Of a stretch of DNA of 64,000 nucleotides, positions 48,846 to 56,983 are shown one piece after another. The stretch comes from Candidatus Nanosyncoccus alces. GTDB taxonomy: Bacteria > Patescibacteriota > Saccharimonadia > Saccharimonadales > Saccharimonadaceae. The stretch covers positions 1 to 64,000 of the forward strand of contig NZ_PRLM01000003.1 of the NCBI RefSeq assembly GCF_004138395.1. Reading direction: 5' to 3'. The position numbers and the translations under genes are program-made. The notes beneath the pieces are model-generated. The model worked only from the letters and a program-made list of their open reading frames with translations. It was not told where the DNA came from and ran no database searches. Within the stretch, counting starts at the first letter, position 1. Each line of letters begins with the position of its first letter.

Positions 48846-49333
48846 AAAAGCAGCAAAAAGATGAAGAAATAGAGGTCACACTGAAGAGCGAAGATTTGAA
48901 GAATTTGAAAGTGGAAGTGGATACTTCGGAAATAGAAAAGCAGGTCAATGAATTAACGAATGACTTGCAACGGACGCGGGCGGATTTTGAGAACTTTCGT
49001 AAACAGGTAGAAGTACAAAAGGAGAATGTAAAGAAAACAACTCAATTAGCGACGGTATATAAGATGTTGCCTCTATTAGATGATTTGGATAGGGCGATTG
49101 GCAGTTATATGGAACTTAAACCTTTGGAAAAATCGCTAGAAAAGACATTGAAAGATTTGAATTTGGCGAAGATTGTATCTAGTGAGGGGGTGGAGTTTAA
49201 TCCGGATTTGCATGATGCGGTGATGGTAGAGGGTGATGGCGAGAAAGAGGTGATAGGTGAGACGTTGCGACCGGGGTATTATTATGAGGGCGAAGTACTA
49301 AGGCCGGCGATGGTAAAAGTCAAGAAAATATGA
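48842..49333 (+). CDS. grpE: nucleotide exchange factor GrpE
   Basis: Partner of DnaK that exchanges ADP for ATP. 163 residues: a long coiled N-terminus ('EKQVNELTNDLQRTRADFEN', about 33-52), 'FRKQVEVQKENVKKTTQ', then the head domain with 'LPLLDDLDRAIGS' (about 75-87) and 'EGVEFNPDLHDAVMVEGDGE' (about 115-134). It overlaps the hrcA stop by 4 nt (ATGA), giving coupled translation under the CIRCE promoter. Confidence 0.95.
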   Translation: MKKQQKDEEIEVTLKSEDLKNLKVEVDTSEIEKQVNELTNDLQRTRADFENFRKQVEVQKENVKKTTQLATVYKMLPLLDDLDRAIGSYMELKPLEKSLEKTLKDLNLAKIVSSEGVEFNPDLHDAVMVEGDGEKEVIGETLRPGYYYEGEVLRPAMVKVKKI

Positions 49334-49359
49334 TATAATAAACAGAGAAAGGAATTTTT

Positions 49360-50040
49360 ATGGCTGAATATAAGTTGACATTAGAAAAACGGGAAGTGAC
49401 TGGCAAGAAGATAAAGAGTTTGAGGGAAAAAGGGATGATCCCTTCGGTGGTATACGGCGGTAAAGAGCCAGTGCTTTTGGCATCTGAATATGTAGCGACA
49501 GAGAAAGTTTTGGAAAAGGCAGGATATCATTCTCCAATTGATCTTGATATGGCCGGAAAGAAACATCTTGCAATTGTGAAAGACGTGCAGATTGATCCAG
49601 TGTCACGTAAGATTATGAATGTAGAATTCCAAGCGATTTCAGCGAAAGAGGTAGTGGAAGCTACTACTCCAGTAGTGATTGTGAACTTTGAGGCATCAGA
49701 GGCTGCCAAGACTTATCATTTTGCTTTGACTCAAGCGATTGAAGAGTTAGATGTGAAGGCGAAGCCGGCAGATTTGCCAAAAGAGCTAGAGATTGATGCA
49801 TCTAAGATGAAGGAAGTGGATGATAAGATTGTGATTTCGGATATCGTATTGCCGAAAGGTGTGGAGTTAGCAGATAAAGAATTAGACCCAGAGCAGGTAG
49901 TAGCGTCCTTGTATGATCCAGCAGCAGAGGCCGAAAAGCGTGAAGCTGAAGAAAAGGCGGCAGCTGAGGTTGAGGAAACGTCGGAATCAGAGGCGGCTGA
50001 GGCTCCAAAAGAAGAGGCAACCGAGTCAGTACAAGAATAG
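49360..50040 (+). CDS. rplY: ribosomal protein bL25 (CTC/long form)
   Basis: 5S rRNA-binding protein of the large subunit. 226 residues, the long CTC type with the N-terminal L25 domain ('KLTLEKREVTGKKIKSLREK', about 4-23) and the C-terminal TL5/CTC domain (about 100-185, 'LEIDASKMKEVDDKIVISDI'). A low-complexity Glu/Ala-rich tail follows. AAGGA lies 7 nt before the ATG and a TATAAT-like box lies in the short gap after grpE. Confidence 0.95.
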   Translation: MAEYKLTLEKREVTGKKIKSLREKGMIPSVVYGGKEPVLLASEYVATEKVLEKAGYHSPIDLDMAGKKHLAIVKDVQIDPVSRKIMNVEFQAISAKEVVEATTPVVIVNFEASEAAKTYHFALTQAIEELDVKAKPADLPKELEIDASKMKEVDDKIVISDIVLPKGVELADKELDPEQVVASLYDPAAEAEKREAEEKAAAEVEETSESEAAEAPKEEATESVQE

Positions 50041-50076
50041 AATTTACATAAGATTTATCGGAAAGCGCAAGGAAAT

Positions 50077-51927
50077 TTATCCTTGCGCTTTTAGCGCTTC
50101 AGCATTTGCCTTTAATCTCGCTAGGAATGCCTGGCGGGCAGTATCGGTATTAGCATTGTTCCCAGCCCAGGCATAAAGAGCAGGATCTTGCAGAGCGCGA
50201 GCAAAAGAGAAGGTGACTGGCCAGGGGAAGGGACCGTTTTTTTCTATTTCGGCTAGGTTGTCGGTGGCTTGTTCTACGGTTTGGCCGCCAGAGAGGAACA
50301 CAACGCCAGCGAGATCGGTCGGGACGTGTTCTTTGAGAACTTTGGCAGTAGTTTCGCCGACTACTTTTGGAGTGGAAGGAGTATCGTAATTTTTACCGGC
50401 TAGAACCATGTTGACTTTGAGAATACAAGCGCGCAAGTTTACTCCGAAGTCTGTGAGGCTTTGAAAGAGGACATCTAGGATGTGGCCAGTGACTTCGGAA
50501 TTTTGCTCGAGAGAATAGTAACCGTTATAAACGACTTCTGGCTCGACAATGGGTACAAGGCCGGCGGATTGGCAATTTAGGGCGTATTCAGCTAAGATAC
50601 GGCAATTTTCTTCTATAGCGTGGGTGGTGGGGGTAATAATGCTGCCGGAAGTAGAAAGGTGGATTTCGAAAGCGGCGCGCCATTTGGCGAAGCGGAGCCC
50701 TTGCAAATAATAGGTTTTTAATCTGTCGCTGAGGTTTTCGAGACCTTTGGTATAAGTTTCTAGAGAATTGTCGAATCTTGCTAGACCTTGATCTACTTTG
50801 ATCCCGGGGATAATTCGGCGAGAGGTGAGAAAATCTACGTAATTTTGGCCGTTGTCGGCGAGCTGACGGGCGGTTTCGTCAAAGAGAATTACACCGTTGA
50901 CATACTTTTCTAGATCTGGGGTAGTGAAGAAGATATTGCGGTAATCGCGACGATTTTCGTAAGTATCAGGGATATTTAGGCTAGCGAATTTTTTCTTGAT
51001 TGAACCGCCGGACTCATCGGCTGCAAGGATACCTTTGCCCTTGAGGACTAAGCTGGCAGCGATGAGTTCGAGATCATCTTGAGGGGAAGTGTTTTCGGCG
51101 ATTTCTTGCATTTCTTTAAGAGGTAAAACGGAGTTGAGGCGAGAATTTTCAATGTTGACGCGGGCGAGAGTGAGGCTGTCTTCTACGGAGTTACCGAGGA
51201 TAAAACCGCCTAGGACGGTAGCTGCGGCGATGGAATATACTGAAAGATGCGTGAGCATATCTATTCTATCTACAGAGATGTTTTCAGTGATTTTTTGATA
51301 AGTAATTTGGGTTTCGGAAATATGGACGAGTTTATTGGTATCGAAGTCGGCCAAAATTGATAGGTCCTGAGATTTTGCGCTCTCTTTGCTGTCCTCTAGG
51401 AAAATGAGGTCGGCGCGAGGGATGAGTTCATTTAGATGAGGATTTTCAGAATTTTGGACATAGAGTATTAGTTTGGTAGTTTGAGAAATGTCTAGGTAAG
51501 CGTTGATTCTAGCGGTTGCAGCGGCGTCTAATGTGGCGGAACGGTCTACATAGAGATAATCTACTGGTTCGGCTGGGGGGTTAAAAGTGGTGATGCGAGG
51601 TGCCGTAGGAACGAAATAACTGACTTTGCCGTCTACAATGAAAATGTAGCGATAAGTTTCGGGGGGAGCGGTGGAGGTGAATTCGTCGCCAGACAATTGC
51701 AAGTCTGAATTAGAGATAGTAACAGGTAAACCCATTTTTTGAAGAACTTCTAGGGAAATGGCGGCTCCGCCGAGACTGCTGCTGCGGTTAAAAAAGTGGT
51801 GCTCGCTGGCGTCAAAACTAAGATTTAGCCATTTGGTGTTGTTTTTGTCGGTTTCTAGGTGTTCGGTACGGCTATCTAAGTTAAGATAGACGTCTTTTAA
51901 GACATTTCCCACCACTATAATATTCAT
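50077..51927 (-). CDS. fusion: degenerate PfkB-like domain plus class I fructose-bisphosphate aldolase
   Basis: A 616-residue two-domain protein. Residues about 1-265 have a PfkB/ribokinase-like shape ('MNIIVVGNVLKDVYLNLDSR', 'SSSLGGAAISLEVLQKMGLP') but the expected D-T-x-G-A-G-D signature is replaced by 'HLSVYSIAAATVLGGFILG', so kinase activity is doubtful. Residues about 285-616 are a normal class I aldolase: 'KGKGILAADESGGSIKKKFA', 'GVILFDETARQ', 'LVPIVEPEVVYNG', 'ACILKVNMVLAGK' with the Schiff-base lysine, 'FLSGGQTVEQA' and 'FSFARALQDPALYAWAG'. It would cleave fructose-1,6-bisphosphate; tpiA lies 0.8 kb away. I know of no common protein with this fusion. Confidence 0.85.
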   Translation of the reverse strand: MNIIVVGNVLKDVYLNLDSRTEHLETDKNNTKWLNLSFDASEHHFFNRSSSLGGAAISLEVLQKMGLPVTISNSDLQLSGDEFTSTAPPETYRYIFIVDGKVSYFVPTAPRITTFNPPAEPVDYLYVDRSATLDAAATARINAYLDISQTTKLILYVQNSENPHLNELIPRADLIFLEDSKESAKSQDLSILADFDTNKLVHISETQITYQKITENISVDRIDMLTHLSVYSIAAATVLGGFILGNSVEDSLTLARVNIENSRLNSVLPLKEMQEIAENTSPQDDLELIAASLVLKGKGILAADESGGSIKKKFASLNIPDTYENRRDYRNIFFTTPDLEKYVNGVILFDETARQLADNGQNYVDFLTSRRIIPGIKVDQGLARFDNSLETYTKGLENLSDRLKTYYLQGLRFAKWRAAFEIHLSTSGSIITPTTHAIEENCRILAEYALNCQSAGLVPIVEPEVVYNGYYSLEQNSEVTGHILDVLFQSLTDFGVNLRACILKVNMVLAGKNYDTPSTPKVVGETTAKVLKEHVPTDLAGVVFLSGGQTVEQATDNLAEIEKNGPFPWPVTFSFARALQDPALYAWAGNNANTDTARQAFLARLKANAEALKAQG

Positions 51928-51951
51928 AAGTACATTATAGCATGAAATCGA

Positions 51952-52716
51952 TTAAAGTATGCCGAGAATACCACGCAGACAAAAGGCAGTGTCTTCGTGG
52001 TTGCGGACGGTAATGGTGTCGATACCCATTTGGACTACTGGGTAATCGTTGCCGCCGGGTTGGGTCATGTCGCCGAAGTAGAGAATATCTTCTTTTTCGA
52101 CGTTTAGCTCTTCCAAGAGGTGAGTCATACCGAAGACTTTGTTCATACCGGGAGTGATAGCGTTGATAGAGGTAGTGCCACCAATTTCGTATTCGAATTC
52201 TGGAGCGAGTTCTCGGCAGCGAGCGCAGATAGCTTCGCGTTTTTTGCAGTCTGGGTCCCAGGCGTATTTCGCATCAGTGCCAGCTTTTTGACCGAGAGCT
52301 GAAAAAGTGACTTGAGAGAGGCGGTTTTCGATGATTTCGTCGCCAGGCTGGAGTTTGTCTTCTTCCCAGTAGCCGAGTTCGCGAGCGGATTTCTCAATAG
52401 TTTCGGTGATCTTAGCGACTTGCTCATCTGTAAGAGGATAATTGTAGACTTGTTCCCAGTCGTTTTTGGTGGTGTTAAAACGATAATATTGCGTTCCTTG
52501 GGCTACAAATAGGTGTAGGTGGCTTAGGAGTTCGGGAGTAGGGTGGGGAAGCCGGTCGACGATTTGGATTAAAAATTGGTCGAATTTTTGACCTGAAATA
52601 GGGCAAATTTCGAAGTGTGCGAGACATTTTACTAGTAAATCGGCGATATCGTCGGTAATGGGAGTTTTGGCGACGTTTAAAGTTTGGTCTATGTCAAATG
52701 CTAATACTTTTTTCAT
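51952..52716 (-). CDS. HAD-family sugar phosphatase-like protein
   Basis: A 254-residue haloacid-dehalogenase hydrolase. 'MKKVLAFDIDQTLNVAKTPI' has the catalytic Asp-x-Asp, 'FEICPISGQKFDQF' motif II, 'KVFGMTHLLEEL' the lysine motif III region, and 'ILYFGDMTQPGGNDYPVVQM' motif IV. The overall arrangement resembles eukaryotic-type phosphomannomutase or sucrose-phosphatase-like C2 HADs. I use ATG 52716: TATAAT (52728-52723, minus) is 6 nt upstream, so the longer frame is not transcribed. Divergent to tpiA, downstream gene is the aldolase fusion; a sugar-phosphate substrate is plausible. Confidence 0.82.
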   Translation of the reverse strand: MKKVLAFDIDQTLNVAKTPITDDIADLLVKCLAHFEICPISGQKFDQFLIQIVDRLPHPTPELLSHLHLFVAQGTQYYRFNTTKNDWEQVYNYPLTDEQVAKITETIEKSARELGYWEEDKLQPGDEIIENRLSQVTFSALGQKAGTDAKYAWDPDCKKREAICARCRELAPEFEYEIGGTTSINAITPGMNKVFGMTHLLEELNVEKEDILYFGDMTQPGGNDYPVVQMGIDTITVRNHEDTAFCLRGILGIL

Positions 52717-52722
52717 AGATAC

Positions 52723-52740
52723 ATTATAACATGCTATAAT
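52723..52740. promoter_or_regulatory. divergent leaderless promoters of the HAD gene and tpiA
   Basis: TATAAT at 52728-52723 (minus, HAD) and 52735-52740 (plus, tpiA), each 6 nt from its own ATG. The two start codons are only 30 bases apart. Confidence 0.8.
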
Positions 52741-52746
52741 AAGGTT

Positions 52747-53517
52747 ATGAAAACTTATATTGTGGGCAACTGGAAGTTGAATTTTACGGTCGGAGAGGCT
52801 TCCATCTATCTTCATAAGCTGTTAAAGGCTTTACCAAATTACAGAGATATAGACGTAGTAGTGGCGCCTTCAACGATTGCGTTACAGCCTTTGTCTTTGC
52901 AGGTGGATAGGCACAAGATAAAGTTGGCGGCCCAGAATGCATTTTATCGGGATTATGGGGCGTTTACGGGGGAGACGGCGTTCTCCCAGTTGAGGGGGGT
53001 TGCGGACTATTCGATAATTGGCCATTCGGAACGGCGGTATATTTTTGGCGAAGATGATAAGATGATTGCAAAGAAGGTAGCTGCAGCGATTCGCAACAGA
53101 ATTACTCCGATTTTATGTATTGGTGAAACAGAAAGTGAGCGAGCTTTTGGCGAGACGGCGGATGTGATTCGTGACCAGCTAATAGGTGGTTTGTCGGAGG
53201 TGGCAGATGATAATGTAGATAAAGTGATTGTTGCCTATGAACCGGTGTGGGCGATATCATCTTCGAAAGTGGCAAAGATGGCTACGCCGGATGAGATTGC
53301 GGAAGTTGTGAAGTTGATTAGGGCGAACTTAAAAGAAGTTTACGGAGAAAAGACGGCAAAGGAAATTCCAGTGTTGTTTGGTGGCAGTGTGAGTCCGGCT
53401 AACGCAGGAGCTTATTTGATGGTACCGGGGGTAAATGGTCTTTTGATAGGTGGATCTTCCTTGATTCTGAGTGAGTTCGTTGATATAATCGAGACAGCTA
53501 AAAGAACTAGATCATGA
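52747..53517 (+). CDS. tpiA: triosephosphate isomerase
   Basis: Interconverts dihydroxyacetone phosphate and glyceraldehyde-3-phosphate. 256 residues, normal. 'YIVGNWKLNFTV' holds Asn and Lys at the substrate site, 'IIGHSERRYIFGEDD' (about 92-106) the catalytic His, 'VIVAYEPVWAISS' (about 161-173) the catalytic Glu, and 'LFGGSVSPANAGAYL' the phosphate-binding end. TATAAT lies 6 nt before the ATG. The stop overlaps the start of the next small gene (ATGA). With the aldolase fusion and the HAD phosphatase it forms a lower-glycolysis locus. Confidence 0.97.
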   Translation: MKTYIVGNWKLNFTVGEASIYLHKLLKALPNYRDIDVVVAPSTIALQPLSLQVDRHKIKLAAQNAFYRDYGAFTGETAFSQLRGVADYSIIGHSERRYIFGEDDKMIAKKVAAAIRNRITPILCIGETESERAFGETADVIRDQLIGGLSEVADDNVDKVIVAYEPVWAISSSKVAKMATPDEIAEVVKLIRANLKEVYGEKTAKEIPVLFGGSVSPANAGAYLMVPGVNGLLIGGSSLILSEFVDIIETAKRTRS

Positions 53518-54137
53518 ATAAAAGATACATGGATTTTGTGCCAACGAAGCCGGCTAAGACGCCGGTAAAGAAGGCTGTGGCGCGAAAATCTGTTACGAGT
53601 GGTGGGGTTGCTTCTAAGCAACTGGTACGAGCAAAGGCATCACGGAAAGATGATGTGCTGAAAGCGGATGCCGATACGTTTTCGCTGAAACGAGAACCAG
53701 AGTATGGGGTGATTGAGGATTTTCGACCGAAATTTGTAAAAACAGAAGTAGAGAAGAGGCCTTTGTCGCGGGGGCATTTCGCACAGAAAAAGTCTGATTT
53801 GGCAGAGGCAAAATCCGTAAAAGTGGCGGCCAAAAAGTTGGAGAAACCGGCGAAGGCTGTGGAAAAACCTGTGGAAAAGTCTGAAAAGCCGGACAAAACA
53901 AAGATGAAAATTCCGAAATCGCCGTTTATTAATCAGGGCAAGTTAGAGAAACGACCTTTGTCGAAGAATGTATATGAAAAGGCGATTAAGCCAACCGAAG
54001 AGAAAGACACTGGCCCAATTACAATTATTTCGAAACCAGAAAAAGATACTAAAGTAAGTCTGATAGTGACAATAATTTTGACAATTATATTGGGGGCGGC
54101 GGCAGGGACGATAGCATTTTTGCTGTTACCGAAATAG
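53514..54137 (+). CDS. lysine-rich tail-anchored hypothetical protein
   Basis: A 207-residue protein. The first about 175 residues are disordered and basic with Pro/Lys/Ala-rich repeats ('KKLEKPAKAVEKPVEKSEK'), and 'EKRPLSRGHFA' and 'EKRPLSKNVYE' are repeated about 70 residues apart. A single C-terminal helix (about 182-204, 'SLIVTIILTIILGAAAG') anchors it with most mass in the cytoplasm. It overlaps the tpiA stop by 4 nt. No family recognised; it could bind nucleic acid or wall-related machinery through the basic part. Confidence 0.65.
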   Translation: MNKRYMDFVPTKPAKTPVKKAVARKSVTSGGVASKQLVRAKASRKDDVLKADADTFSLKREPEYGVIEDFRPKFVKTEVEKRPLSRGHFAQKKSDLAEAKSVKVAAKKLEKPAKAVEKPVEKSEKPDKTKMKIPKSPFINQGKLEKRPLSKNVYEKAIKPTEEKDTGPITIISKPEKDTKVSLIVTIILTIILGAAAGTIAFLLLPK

Positions 54138-54160
54138 AGACGGTTTGATAAGAGGATGCG

Positions 54161-54532
54161 ATGAAGAATCCGTTTCTTAAGTATATAATGAAAGAGAAGA
54201 AAGAGGATATTTTCCATTCTTCGGCGTATGGTAAGGTTCAGAGTGCGGACGCGATGGGGACGGCTTCGGTGGAGACTTTTGATGAGCGGATGAAGGTGGA
54301 GAGGAATCGACAGATTGTGCGAGGGTATAATGATTCGCGGATTGCCAGTAGGTCTTTTGCGGAAGGTCCACGAGCAAAGAAATATGTACCGTCCGAGAAG
54401 AAACAGAGTGGGATGAAGAGGGGTGACAATCTTGGTGATGGTGTAAGGGGTGGTACGAATAAAGCCCCTGCGCAGGCGCCGAGCCAAGTGAAAAGGTCGT
54501 TTATACCGCCAATCAGACCAAAGTTTGGCTAA
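54161..54532 (+). CDS. hypothetical basic protein
   Basis: A 123-residue soluble, highly charged protein: 'MKNPFLKYIMKEKKEDIFHS', 'RMKVERNRQIVRGYND', and a Gly/Ala/Pro-rich end ('SFIPPIRPKFG'). No cysteine, no membrane helix and low predicted order. It follows the tail-anchored protein by 23 nt and ends 41 nt before the tRNA-His gene. No family recognised. The codon use resembles the neighbours. Confidence 0.6.
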   Translation: MKNPFLKYIMKEKKEDIFHSSAYGKVQSADAMGTASVETFDERMKVERNRQIVRGYNDSRIASRSFAEGPRAKKYVPSEKKQSGMKRGDNLGDGVRGGTNKAPAQAPSQVKRSFIPPIRPKFG

Positions 54533-54573
54533 ATGGTTGGTTAAAGAGGGAATTGTGGTATAATATGGGGTAT

Positions 54574-54651
54574 GGTGGGATTAGCTCAGATGGTTAGAGC
54601 GTCTGATTGTGGTCCAGAAGGTCGTCGGTTCGATCCCGATATCCCACCCCA
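54574..54651 (+). tRNA. tRNA-His (GTG)
   Basis: A 78-nt cloverleaf including the G at -1 that pairs with the discriminator C, typical for His, and with CCA encoded. Acceptor GTGGGAT/ATCCCAC; anticodon loop TTGTGGT, anticodon GTG. The base pair closing the anticodon loop is A-C. TATAAT lies close upstream. Confidence 0.94.
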
Positions 54652-54728
54652 CGGGGTTTTACATTAAAAGCAATATGAGTTGGGAACCGGAGCTTGCGCA
54701 AACGGTTCGATCCCGATATTCCACCCCA
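54627..54728 (+). repeat. direct repeat of the tRNA-His 3' end
   Basis: The last 25 nt of the tRNA (54627-54651) recur at 54704-54728 with one difference (C to T at 54720), 52 nt beyond the tRNA. The intervening sequence is not tRNA-like. It may be an attachment-site remnant of an earlier integration. Confidence 0.9.
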
Positions 54729-54731
54729 TTT

Positions 54732-54806
54732 GCGGGCATAGTACAGCGGTTAGTATGCGAGTTTTCCAAACTCGAGATGAGGTTTCGACTACCTCTGCCC
54801 GCACCA
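54732..54806 (+). tRNA. tRNA-Gly (TCC)
   Basis: A 75-nt cloverleaf with CCA encoded. Acceptor GCGGGCA/TGCCCGC; anticodon stem CGAGT/ACTCG, loop TTTCCAA, anticodon TCC. The foreign-looking right-hand region starts directly after it, so its 3' end is a candidate integration site. Confidence 0.94.
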
Positions 54807-54842
54807 CATTAAGACACCTTATTTGAACGCTGGTGTCATGAG

Positions 54843-54870
54843 GAAAACCTCTGATTTATCGGGGGTTTTC
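54843..54870 (+). terminator. terminator after tRNA-Gly
   Basis: GAAAACC (54843-54849) pairs with GGTTTTC (54864-54870). A GACACC/GGTGTC hairpin lies just before it at 54813-54838. Confidence 0.6.
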
Positions 54871-55177
54871 TTTATTTCTGTATTGAATTGCTAAATCAAA
54901 TCGTTCAGATAAGCACCAATATTCTCAGTATAGCTTTTTTATGTAAACTAGGAATTATGAATATGCACCATATTATTTGTACGATAGATATATTGACACG
55001 GATGTACAGAGGGTGTCCGTTTTAATAATTGCTTTGAAAGATTTAATCTGGTTTCTATTTTTTAAAGTATTATTCCATAATGATAAAACAAATTTAGATA
55101 CAAGAACAACCGCCATTTCATTGTTAAGTAAATGATGGCGGTTGTTGTTTTTATGTAAGAATTGATTTCTGTTTGTA
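54871..55177. other. gene-free boundary stretch
   Basis: No coding frame with a ribosome site was found. It holds an AT-rich region and a strong hairpin at 55105-55146 (AACAACCGCCAT/ATGGCGGTTGTT followed by T on the plus strand). The style changes from Patescibacteria-like to Firmicutes-like across this stretch. Confidence 0.55.
55105..55146. terminator. terminator at the left end of the right-hand gene block
   Basis: A 12-bp stem with an 18-nt loop (AACAACCGCCAT/ATGGCGGTTGTT). T run on the plus side; placed to end the leftward small-gene operon. Confidence 0.7.
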
Positions 55178-55363
55178 TTATTTTTTAAACCTATCAGCGA
55201 GACTTTCCTGCTGTGGGGGATTCTTTTTCTCATCTGATTTCTTTTTTGCGTTTCTGATTGCGTCCTCGGCTTTGTTTGCGCCTAAATTGATAAGGTATCT
55301 TATCGAAAAGATAACCGCTATCAAACCAATTGAGATAAGAATAATAGTTAAAGTCGGATTCAT
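55178..55363 (-). CDS. small membrane protein
   Basis: A 61-residue protein with one N-terminal helix (about 5-27, 'LTIILISIGLIAVIFSIRYL') and a lysine-rich cytoplasmic tail ending 'QQESLADRFKK'. TCAGGAGG lies 5 nt before the ATG, a strong Shine-Dalgarno site. It follows the next gene (stop at 55378) by 14 nt, so they are in one transcript. No family recognised. Confidence 0.7.
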   Translation of the reverse strand: MNPTLTIILISIGLIAVIFSIRYLINLGANKAEDAIRNAKKKSDEKKNPPQQESLADRFKK

Positions 55364-55377
55364 GATTAGCCTCCTGA

Positions 55378-55869
55378 TTAAAAGAATTTTGTTTTTGTGC
55401 TGACGTCCATTTTTCTGTTTTCAACGGTTGTTGCCGAATCGAGAGACAAAAATATCTTCTCGATGGTTGTAACGAACGCGTTCATAGAGTTTACGTCATA
55501 AGGCATTCCTCTATGTGTTTTCCAAACAGGGAAATATAGCTTAAATTTATTTTTGTCGCCTTGTGTCTCCAAGCAATCAAGCTCTGCGTTCCAAGAGTGA
55601 CTGGACTTAAATACGATTGCCTGCTTTCCGCCTGCGTTGTAGTAAATCTCCACCGAGCTGTCAGAAAAGCTGTTATTCTTAACAGCCGCTTTGACTTGTT
55701 CATATGTAGCTGTTGTGGTGAAGTATTCCGCACTCTCCCAAAAGCTCATTTGCCGCTGTATAATCTTTCCTTCTCTTGCCATTTGATCTGTTTTCTTTGC
55801 ATTTGAAACGCCTACAGCGATTCCAATTCCAACTACAGCTACTATAATAAGAATGATTAACCAAGTCAT
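55378..55869 (-). CDS. membrane-anchored hypothetical protein
   Basis: A 163-residue protein with one N-terminal helix ('MTWLIILIIVAVVGIGIAVG') and a soluble domain ('MSFWESAEYFTTTATYEQVK', 'SSVEIYYNAGGKQAIVFKSS'). It has one cysteine in the soluble domain. GGAAAGGAAAC precedes the ATG. Similar small proteins occur in Clostridia/Ruminococcaceae as far as style goes; no family recognised. It sits between an LRR lipoprotein and the small membrane protein, all read leftward. Confidence 0.7.
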   Translation of the reverse strand: MTWLIILIIVAVVGIGIAVGVSNAKKTDQMAREGKIIQRQMSFWESAEYFTTTATYEQVKAAVKNNSFSDSSVEIYYNAGGKQAIVFKSSHSWNAELDCLETQGDKNKFKLYFPVWKTHRGMPYDVNSMNAFVTTIEKIFLSLDSATTVENRKMDVSTKTKFF

Positions 55870-55916
55870 ACTTTGTTTCCTTTCCGTTATTTATATTTGT
55901 CATAAGACTAAACTGA

Positions 55917-56963
55917 CTAATAAGCGTTATAATGAATCGTTTTATCCTTTAAATAAAAATCATCAGTTCCCGATATAGCAGCCCATTCAGATTCATTGCC
56001 TTCATAGTAGATTTCAGAAACACTTGCTTCATCGAAATAGAAAACATTCTTGCCAAAATAATCCATTGTTTTGGGTATATATACCGACTTTAAAGCATCG
56101 TCGTTAGCAAATGCCATTTCGCCTACACTTGTACATTTTTTCCCGAATGCAATACTCTCTAATTCAAGGCAATTACCAAAAGCATATTCACCGATTGCAG
56201 TAACAGAATCAGGAATAAAGATATTTTTAAGCTTTTCACAATTTGCAAAGGCAAAGTCTTTTATTTCTGTGATATTATTTCCCAAAATGACGTCTGTAAG
56301 GTTGGTGCACTCATAAAAAACATCCTCACCAAGTTTGGTGACAGAATCAGGTATAGTAACCGATGTTAATGCATAACAACAACGAAAAGCGTTATCACCA
56401 ATTTCTTCAATATTATCATGAAACAAAACATTTGATAGGCTCTCGCAAGATATGAACGTTTCTTGCTTTATTTCAGTTACCCCTTCTGGTATTTCAATCG
56501 ATTTAAGACTTTTGCACGAGCTAAAAGCGGCACTATCAATGTTTGTTACACCCTTTCCAATTGATACCTCGGTCAAATTACTACATCTTGCAAATGCTCT
56601 TTTACTAATGCTCTCAACACCATCACCAATAACAATCGAAGTTATCATTTGAGTTGTAAAATTGTTTTGCCAATTTGTACCCCATTTGATTTCATCCATT
56701 TGTCCTGTGCCGATTATATAAAGTACACCGTCATCCGTTAAATTCCATGTCAAATTATCTCCACATGTACCTGAATCAGAAATATTCCCTATGATTTGAG
56801 GTTCAGCATCTGTAAAAAGCTCCTCATCTGTGTTCAAAGTGGGTGAAGAAATAACCGAGGTCGGTGTTTTATATCCATTTTCACTATTAGTGCTGGAATT
56901 TGAGCACCCAAATAATAGTACAACTATAATCATCGAAATTGCTAAAGATATATTCTTTTTCAT
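55917..56963 (-). CDS. BspA-type leucine-rich-repeat lipoprotein
   Basis: A 348-residue lipoprotein. The signal peptide ends in a lipobox at 'VVLLFGCSNS' (Cys about 20), then a Ser/Thr linker. The domain with 'SGTCGDNLTWNLTDDGVLYI' (about 64-83) is a typical BspA N-cap. Eight or so LRR_5 repeats follow ('AFARCSNLTEVSIGKGVTN', 'AFANCEKLKNIFIPDSVTA'). Such proteins are abundant in gut and rumen Firmicutes and bind proteins or other bacteria. An AGGAGGAAA site precedes the ATG. It sits 20 nt after the upstream lipoprotein gene. Confidence 0.9.
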   Translation of the reverse strand: MKKNISLAISMIIVVLLFGCSNSSTNSENGYKTPTSVISSPTLNTDEELFTDAEPQIIGNISDSGTCGDNLTWNLTDDGVLYIIGTGQMDEIKWGTNWQNNFTTQMITSIVIGDGVESISKRAFARCSNLTEVSIGKGVTNIDSAAFSSCKSLKSIEIPEGVTEIKQETFISCESLSNVLFHDNIEEIGDNAFRCCYALTSVTIPDSVTKLGEDVFYECTNLTDVILGNNITEIKDFAFANCEKLKNIFIPDSVTAIGEYAFGNCLELESIAFGKKCTSVGEMAFANDDALKSVYIPKTMDYFGKNVFYFDEASVSEIYYEGNESEWAAISGTDDFYLKDKTIHYNAY

Positions 56964-56983
56964 TTTGGATTTCCTCCTAATTT

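Noticed and set aside
1-54800. Alternative genetic code with UGA as glycine (as in Gracilibacteria/Absconditabacteria)
   Set aside because: Full-length housekeeping proteins end at TGA codons in the expected place and no conserved glycine position is lost to TGA.
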